Assembly (NCBI GenBank): GCA_017552845.1
Contig: JAFZOE010000378.1
Span: 1-10,710 of the forward strand
DNA from: Clostridia bacterium
GTDB taxonomy: Bacteria; Bacillota; Clostridia; Oscillospirales; Acutalibacteraceae
Direction of reading: 5' to 3'
Length of the DNA: 10,710 nt
Part shown: one piece after another, positions 5,723 to 10,710 of the stretch
Position numbering within the stretch: the stretch's first letter is position 1
Layout: each line of letters opens with the position of its first letter
Notes under the pieces: generated by a model
What the model was told of the DNA's origin: nothing
The model's database searches: none
Seen by the model: the letters and a program-made list of their open reading frames with translations, nothing else
Program-made: the position numbers and the translations under genes

Positions 5723-7708
5723 ATGGCAAAGAAAAATCAGATTGATGAGCTCAGGGCATCTGTCAATGCTCTGAAATCAGACAGTAAAAAATCAAAAAGC
5801 AACAATAAGCAGGGAAAGAAGCAACCTAAGGCTGCGGAAATCCCCGCTAAATCCAAAAACGCAAAAGCGGCAAAGCAGAATAAGCCGCAGACCAACCTCA
5901 ACTCAATGGCAGGCAAAAAAGTCAAACGCGCTCAGCCTGTCAAGAGCGGAGAAATCAAGATAAATCAGAATAAGCCTCAGAGAAAGTCCAAGGTTGATAT
6001 GCCTTCTCAGGCAAAGAGAAAAAAGCAGGGCGGTCAGAAGAAAAGTCCGGTGACTCCGCTCAGAATTGCTTTTCTCGGCGGTATTAATGAAGTCGGCAAA
6101 AACATGACTCTCTATGAGTATAAGGACGATATCATTATCGTTGACTGCGGCCTCGCTTTTCCCGAGCCCGATATGTTCGGCGTTGATATGGTTATTCCCG
6201 ATTTTACTTATGTCGAGAAGAATATTGACAGAGTCAGAGGCATTATCATTACCCACGGCCACGAGGATCATATCGGCGGTCTCGCTTATCTTCTCAAGAC
6301 ATGCAAAATTCCCGTCTACGCCACCAGACTTACAGTAGGTCTGATTCAGGGCAAACTCAGGGAGCATAATCTGCTTTCAAGTTCGGAGCTTAACGAAGTA
6401 AGGCCCGGCGACACAATCAGACTCGGCGGTTTCTCGGTCGAAATGATTCATGTTAATCACTCAATTCCCGACGCAATCGGTCTCGCTATAACCTGCGGTG
6501 CGGGAACCGTTGTCCAGACAGGCGACTTCAAGATTGACAGCACTCCGATTGACGGCGGTATGATTGATATTGCGAGATTTGCGCAGATAGGTAATAACGG
6601 TGTTCTCGCCCTTCTTTCCGACAGCACAAACGCCGAGCGCCCCGGCTTCACCGAAAGCGAGCGCAAGGTCGGCGAAAGCTTTGAAATTCTTTTCAGACGA
6701 GCAGGCAAGAACAGAATTATTGTCGCTACTTTCGCTTCAAACATTCACCGCGTTCAGCAGATTATAAATGTAGCCCATTCACTCGGGAGAAAGGTTGCGC
6801 TCGTCGGCAGGTCTCTCGAGAATGTTGTGAATATTTCCTCAACTCTCGGATACCTGACAGTTCCCGAGGGAGTTCTGATAAATGCGGATCTTATAAACCG
6901 CTATCAGCCCGAGCAGCTGGTTGTAATTACCACCGGCAGCCAGGGCGAGCCGATGTCCGCTCTCACGAGAATGGCGTTCTCTGATCACAGGAAGGTCGAA
7001 ATTCGTCCCAATGACTATGTTATTATATCTGCGACTCCCATTCCCGGTAACGAAAAGACAGTCGGAAATGTTGTCAATGAGCTTATGAAGCTCGGTGCGA
7101 CCGTCATATATGAGAAAATGTATGATGTCCATGTTTCGGGCCACGCCTGCCAGGAAGAGCTTAAGCTGATGATGGGTATCGTCAAGCCGAAGTATTTCAT
7201 TCCGGTTCACGGTGAGCAGAAGCATCTGAGAAAGCACGCAGGTTTAGCTGAGGCTATGGGTATTCCGTCAAAGAATATCTTTATCGGCGATAACGGGCAG
7301 GTTGTTGAACTGACAAATGAGAGTATGAAGGCCGCCGCTCCCGTTCAGGCGGGCAAGGTTTTTGTCGACGGCTCGGGCGTCGGCGATGTCGGTTCGGTTG
7401 TTCTCAGAGACAGAAAACATCTGAGCGAGGACGGTATCATTGTTGTCACCGCTTCTCTCGATTATGAGACGGGTCAGCTTATTTCCGGCCCGGAGGTTCT
7501 TTCAAGAGGATTCGTTTATGTCAAGGAATCCGAGGAGCTTCTCGCGAGTGCCAGGCGTGTTGCCGAGAAAGCGCTTGAGAACTGTTACTATTCCAATATT
7601 TCGGATATAAATGCCATAAAGGGCAAGGTCAAGGACGCCGTATCGAAATTCGTCTATGATCAGACCAAGCGCAATCCGATTATTCTTCCTGTAATCATGG
7701 AGGTATAA
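5723..7708 (+). CDS. rnjA: Ribonuclease J with a lysine-rich N-terminal extension
   Basis: RNase J is the cytoplasmic metallo-beta-lactamase/beta-CASP nuclease of Firmicutes, acting as 5'-3' exonuclease and endonuclease in mRNA decay and rRNA processing. The protein has 661 residues; the family is usually near 555. The core begins at about 112 (LRIAFLGGINEVGKNM, 113-128). Zinc-site motifs are HGHEDH (178-183), His246 in HVNHS and GDFK (267-270). Beta-CASP features include SDSTNAERPGFT (299-310), TTGSQGEP (403-410), SGHACQEE (472-479) and PVHGEQKHLRKH (494-505), followed by the C-terminal domain. Residues 1-110 are low complexity: 28 Lys and 4 Arg against 6 acidic residues, probably disordered and possibly RNA-binding. 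The ATG follows AGGAG at a rather short 4-nt spacing, 10 bp after the GH5 stop. Its TAA directly abuts the gdpP ATG. A single paralogue is visible, so the J1/J2 assignment is uncertain. Confidence 0.95.
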   Translation: MAKKNQIDELRASVNALKSDSKKSKSNNKQGKKQPKAAEIPAKSKNAKAAKQNKPQTNLNSMAGKKVKRAQPVKSGEIKINQNKPQRKSKVDMPSQAKRKKQGGQKKSPVTPLRIAFLGGINEVGKNMTLYEYKDDIIIVDCGLAFPEPDMFGVDMVIPDFTYVEKNIDRVRGIIITHGHEDHIGGLAYLLKTCKIPVYATRLTVGLIQGKLREHNLLSSSELNEVRPGDTIRLGGFSVEMIHVNHSIPDAIGLAITCGAGTVVQTGDFKIDSTPIDGGMIDIARFAQIGNNGVLALLSDSTNAERPGFTESERKVGESFEILFRRAGKNRIIVATFASNIHRVQQIINVAHSLGRKVALVGRSLENVVNISSTLGYLTVPEGVLINADLINRYQPEQLVVITTGSQGEPMSALTRMAFSDHRKVEIRPNDYVIISATPIPGNEKTVGNVVNELMKLGATVIYEKMYDVHVSGHACQEELKLMMGIVKPKYFIPVHGEQKHLRKHAGLAEAMGIPSKNIFIGDNGQVVELTNESMKAAAPVQAGKVFVDGSGVGDVGSVVLRDRKHLSEDGIIVVTASLDYETGQLISGPEVLSRGFVYVKESEELLASARRVAEKALENCYYSNISDINAIKGKVKDAVSKFVYDQTKRNPIILPVIMEV

Positions 7709-9673
7709 ATGAAATTCAAAGGCTTTCATTACGACGGAGTGTTTGTTTTTCTTATCGCTGTGTGTGCCGCCGCATTCACGGCAATGACTGCGTTTTATTT
7801 CGGAGATAAGAAAACAGCCGTTATTGAAGGCATAATATTCGGCGCAGTGCTGCTGTTTGGCTTTATCAGGCTCTTTTCCGCAAAATACAGATACAGAAGA
7901 ATGCTTTCTTATACTGCGAAAAAGCTTGATTATACCGACAGCAAGGTTCTCTCTAATATGCCCGTTCCAGTATGCGTCTGCGATAAGGACGGCTTCATCA
8001 AATGGGCAAATGATTTATTCAGAGCCGATATCAAATCCGATATTACTCAGATGTCCGATATAAAAGAGATTTTCGGCACGGATTTTGATATTGATTTCAA
8101 TAATTATGCTCTCGCCAATGATAAATACTTTCTCGTTGACAGCGTCAAATATCACAAGGACGGCGCATATTATACCGTCTATAAATTCTTTGACAACACC
8201 GAGCTCAAGGAAACCGAGTCAAAGTATCTCAAAGGAATTCCGCATGTAATTATCGCGCAGACGGATAATATTGACGATAATCCCTATCTTTCGCGCGATA
8301 CCGAAAAGGCGGAGCTTTCGGGCAAGGTCCTCGGCATGATTTATGACTGGGCTGATAAATTCAACACAGTTGTCAAGAAAATCAGCGAAGACCGCCTGAT
8401 GATGGTAACGGAGAAATCGAATATCGATGAAATGATAGCCGATAAGTTTTCGGTGCTTGATAGCGTGAGAAACTGCATATATAAAGAGAAAAATATGCAG
8501 GTCACGCTCTCCATCGGAGTTTCATCCGGCGAAACAATCAAGGATGCCGAAAAGAGTGCCCGCAAAGCACTTGACACAGCAATCAGCAGAGGCGGAGATC
8601 AGGTTGCCGTCTTGCAGCAGGATGGTAATTACAGTTTCTTCGGCGCCGTTTCAAAGAGCGCGGACAAAAAGAACAAAATCAAGATTAAGCTTTGGGCTAG
8701 ACAGCTTACGGACGAAATCGAAAAAGCGGACAGAGTATTTATAACCGGCCACAGGGGCGCGGATTATGACTGCCTCGGAGCTGCATTCGGAGCGGCATAT
8801 ATCTGCAGCGTCTTAGGAAAACCGGCCAGAATCATTCTCAATGAATCGCTTTCTCTCGCTCAGAATACGGCTGATATTATCCGCTCATCCGAACTCGGCG
8901 ATATTATCTTGAGCGAGCAGGATGCTCTTGACTGGGTAACTCCCAAATCATTGTTTATTCTCACAGATACGCATGTGCCCTCAATTTGCGACGGATCAGA
9001 AGTTTTCAAAGCCTGCAAAAAGACGGTTATCATCGATCATCACAGGCTTGTTCCCGGAACTGAAATTGAAAAGTATCTTTTCATCCACAATCCTAATGCT
9101 TCTTCCGCCTGCGAGATTGTAACAGAGCTTATTCAACAGATGAATAAAGGCGACAGAATATATGAAAGTGTTGCCAACGCTCTGCTTGCCGGAATTATGC
9201 TTGATACTAAGGAGTTCGTTTTGAGAACCAGCACGGTCACTTTTGAAGCGGCCGCTTATCTCAAATCCTGCGGCGCCGATACGCTCAAGGTCAGCAAATT
9301 CTTCTGCAGCGATTCCGAGACAAGCAAAAAGATCAATAAAGTTATTTATGATTCGGCGACATATAAAGATATATACTCAATTTCTTCAGTTGAAGAGAAT
9401 GTTGATAAAATACGTCTGGTCGCTTCAAAGGCTGCCGACGAAATGCTTCGCGTTTCCGGAATAAAAGCATCGTTTGTCCTCTATGAGGAGAATTCACGCG
9501 CTTGTGTTTCTGCGAGAAGCATGGGCGAAGTAAATGTTCAGCTTATTATGGAAGCTCTCGGCGGCGGTGGGCATCAGACAATGGCGGCCTGCCAGATTAA
9601 GGATGCCGATATTAAAAAATTAAAAGAATTGCTCATTTCCGAGCTTGATAAAATACCGGTTAAGGAGAATTGA
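7709..9673 (+). CDS. gdpP: Membrane c-di-AMP phosphodiesterase GdpP (DHH/DHHA1)
   Basis: GdpP hydrolyses cyclic di-AMP to pApA, controlling osmotic, potassium and cell-wall homeostasis. The 654-residue length is typical. Order: two membrane helices (about 10-30 and 38-55), a PAS-like domain (about 75-165), a degenerate GGDEF domain (about 175-305, with LSIGVSSG at 267-274 and RGGDQVAV at 294-301), a DHH domain (about 340-500) and DHHA1 (about 560-645). Expected metal-binding residues appear intact: H348, D352 and D354 in GHRGADYDCLG, D420 in LTDTH, D443-H444-H445, and D499 in GIMLDT. GGGGHQ (618-623) is the DHHA1 signature. The catalytic motif has Ala where Pro is common (HRGAD rather than HxxPD). 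The ATG touches the rnjA stop, with GGAGG 5 nt upstream inside the rnjA end, so translation is probably coupled. The gene is followed by rplI, as in Bacillus. Confidence 0.95.
   Translation: MKFKGFHYDGVFVFLIAVCAAAFTAMTAFYFGDKKTAVIEGIIFGAVLLFGFIRLFSAKYRYRRMLSYTAKKLDYTDSKVLSNMPVPVCVCDKDGFIKWANDLFRADIKSDITQMSDIKEIFGTDFDIDFNNYALANDKYFLVDSVKYHKDGAYYTVYKFFDNTELKETESKYLKGIPHVIIAQTDNIDDNPYLSRDTEKAELSGKVLGMIYDWADKFNTVVKKISEDRLMMVTEKSNIDEMIADKFSVLDSVRNCIYKEKNMQVTLSIGVSSGETIKDAEKSARKALDTAISRGGDQVAVLQQDGNYSFFGAVSKSADKKNKIKIKLWARQLTDEIEKADRVFITGHRGADYDCLGAAFGAAYICSVLGKPARIILNESLSLAQNTADIIRSSELGDIILSEQDALDWVTPKSLFILTDTHVPSICDGSEVFKACKKTVIIDHHRLVPGTEIEKYLFIHNPNASSACEIVTELIQQMNKGDRIYESVANALLAGIMLDTKEFVLRTSTVTFEAAAYLKSCGADTLKVSKFFCSDSETSKKINKVIYDSATYKDIYSISSVEENVDKIRLVASKAADEMLRVSGIKASFVLYEENSRACVSARSMGEVNVQLIMEALGGGGHQTMAACQIKDADIKKLKELLISELDKIPVKEN
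9662..9667 (+). promoter_or_regulatory. RBS deciding the rplI start
   Basis: AAGGAG lies 8 nt before the ATG at 9676, within the last codons of gdpP. A TTG six bases upstream (9670) is in frame, but it would overlap the gdpP stop and be only 2 nt from the Shine-Dalgarno sequence. The product from 9676 begins MKVVLTQDVKGLGKKG, the normal L9 N-terminus. Confidence 0.9.
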
Positions 9674-9675
9674 TT

Positions 9676-10116
9676 ATGAAAGTCGTTTTGACACAGGATG
9701 TTAAAGGATTGGGGAAAAAAGGAGAAATGGTCAACGCTTCCGACGGATACTGCAGAAACTATCTGCTTCCGCGTAAGCTTGCAGTTGAAGCCAATTCGCA
9801 GGCTATCAGCGAGCTTAAAAACAGAGAATCGTCTCAGAAACATAAAATCGAAACCGAGATTGCCGAGGCAAAGGAAATCGCAAAGAAGCTAGAGGGCAAA
9901 ACCCTGAGACTTACCGCAAAAGCTGGCGCCAACGGCAAGCTTTTCGGCTCTGTTACAGCCAAGGATGTTGCCGAAGTAATTTCAAAGCAGCTCGGTATCG
10001 ATATTGATAAGAAAAAGGTAGCGGTCGAGGATATAAAATCCTTCGGCGTATATCCGGTTGAAGTTAAAGTATACAGCGGTATTTCCGCCTCATTATTTGT
10101 CAGCGTAGGAGAATAA
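9676..10116 (+). CDS. rplI: 50S ribosomal protein L9
   Basis: L9 binds 23S rRNA at the base of the L1 stalk and helps maintain the reading frame. This 146-residue protein has the usual two-domain layout: the N-terminal rRNA-binding domain with GLGKKGEMVNASDGYCRNYL (11-30) and PRKLA, a long charged connecting helix (about 41-75), and the C-terminal domain with NGKLFGSVT (86-94) and VYPVEVKVYSGISA (125-138). Length matches the family (about 148). It lies 2 bp after gdpP and 1 bp before dnaB, in the order gdpP-rplI-dnaB known from Bacillus. Nothing unusual is visible. Confidence 0.97.
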   Translation: MKVVLTQDVKGLGKKGEMVNASDGYCRNYLLPRKLAVEANSQAISELKNRESSQKHKIETEIAEAKEIAKKLEGKTLRLTAKAGANGKLFGSVTAKDVAEVISKQLGIDIDKKKVAVEDIKSFGVYPVEVKVYSGISASLFVSVGE

Positions 10117-10117
10117 T

Positions 10118-10710
10118 ATGCCCGAAAACGATTTAATCACATTAAACGGCGTCGAGATGCCCTGGAGCGCCGAAGCGGAGCAGGCTGTGCTCGGATGTAT
10201 TCTCAGAGATCCGGCATGCCTGAGTTCTGTAATGGTCCATATCAATTCACCCGATTATTTTTACCGCCCCCAGCATCAGAGCATCTACAAAGTCATGATG
10301 TCTCTTGAGGCGGAGAATAAAAATATAGATGTGCTTGTTGTTCTCGATATACTTGTTGCAGATAAAGTGTTTGACGGAGCATCAGGCAGGGAATACCTTT
10401 TCAATCTCGCCAAAGCTGTGCCCTCTACAGAAAACGCAGAGGCCTATGCAAAGATAGTAAAGGAGAAATACTATCTTCGCACTCTCATAACTATCTGTTC
10501 GGATACTATGGAAAAGGCTTCCGATCAGGATACTCCGATTGATACTCTTCTCGATGATGTTGAGCAGAAGATTTATAATCTGCGTCAGGGCAAGGCCAAG
10601 GATGAGCCAGAAAAGCTTTATGATATTGCAATCGGTTCTGTATTTGAATCCATCAAGAATCTTACCGGCTCCGATAAAGAATTATATAAGGGCTATACAA
10701 CCGGTTTCAG
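10118..10710 (+). CDS. dnaB: Replicative DNA helicase DnaB, N-terminal part (runs off window)
   Basis: DnaB is the hexameric 5'-3' helicase that unwinds DNA at the replication fork (called DnaC in Bacillus subtilis). The first 197 codons are present, open to the window edge. The N-terminal helical domain is recognisable from PWSAEAEQAVLGCIL (about 15-29), FYRPQHQSIYKVM (about 48-60), and EYLFNLAKAVPSTENAEAYA followed by a KEKYYLRTL segment that leads into the linker helix. The visible part ends at YKGYTTGF, the usual lead into the RecA-like ATPase domain; the Walker A motif lies beyond the window. AGGAG (10107-10111) is 6 nt before the ATG, inside the rplI end, and the intergenic gap is 1 bp, so the gene belongs to the rplI transcript. 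No intein or insertion is visible in this portion. Confidence 0.95.
   Translation, partial: MPENDLITLNGVEMPWSAEAEQAVLGCILRDPACLSSVMVHINSPDYFYRPQHQSIYKVMMSLEAENKNIDVLVVLDILVADKVFDGASGREYLFNLAKAVPSTENAEAYAKIVKEKYYLRTLITICSDTMEKASDQDTPIDTLLDDVEQKIYNLRQGKAKDEPEKLYDIAIGSVFESIKNLTGSDKELYKGYTTGF

Noticed and set aside
5903..6367. 154-residue minus-strand open frame opposite rnjA
   Set aside because: It is fully antisense to conserved RNase J motifs, and its product resembles no known family.

Overview
The window looks like a chromosomal segment of a low-to-moderate GC Gram-positive anaerobe of the Clostridia, most likely gut Oscillospiraceae/Ruminococcaceae. The evidence is AGGAG-type ribosome binding sites before almost every gene, sigma-A type promoters, Firmicutes-style GdpP and RNase J proteins, and secreted proteins with DUF6273 and InlB B-repeat domains. 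The taxonomic call is inference from protein style; no rRNA or other marker is present.

Layout. (1) 1-1709, plus strand: the 3' end of an unrecognised gene, followed 3 bp later by an alkaline/neutral ceramidase-like hydrolase. Both end at a strong hairpin terminator (1724-1754). (2) 1757-4321, minus strand, convergent with the first block: a large secreted protein with an N-terminal DUF6273 domain, about seven InlB-type repeats, an Ig-like domain and a short amphipathic C-terminus without LPXTG. (3) 4322-4443: a compact divergent promoter region with two good extended -10 promoters back to back. (4) 4444-10710, plus strand: a secreted GH5 glycosidase followed with very small gaps by RNase J (rnjA), the membrane c-di-AMP phosphodiesterase GdpP, ribosomal protein L9 (rplI) and the start of the replicative helicase gene dnaB, which runs off the window.

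How it fits together. gdpP-rplI-dnaB is the order known from Bacillus and relatives. Here RNase J stands in front of it and a secreted glucanase-like GH5 stands in front of that, only 10 bp upstream with no visible terminator. The only clear plus-strand promoter is the one upstream of the GH5 gene, so RNA decay, second-messenger turnover, translation and replication genes may be co-transcribed with an extracellular enzyme. The GH5 gene and the divergent repeat protein probably both act outside the cell and share one regulatory region.

No tRNA, rRNA, CRISPR array, insertion sequence or prophage gene was seen. No gap between genes exceeds about 125 bp. The genes look intact and ordinary. The most unusual points are the gene order at the GH5/rnjA junction, the divergent promoter architecture, the C-terminal signature of the repeat protein and the missing export signal and C-terminal domain of the ceramidase-like protein.
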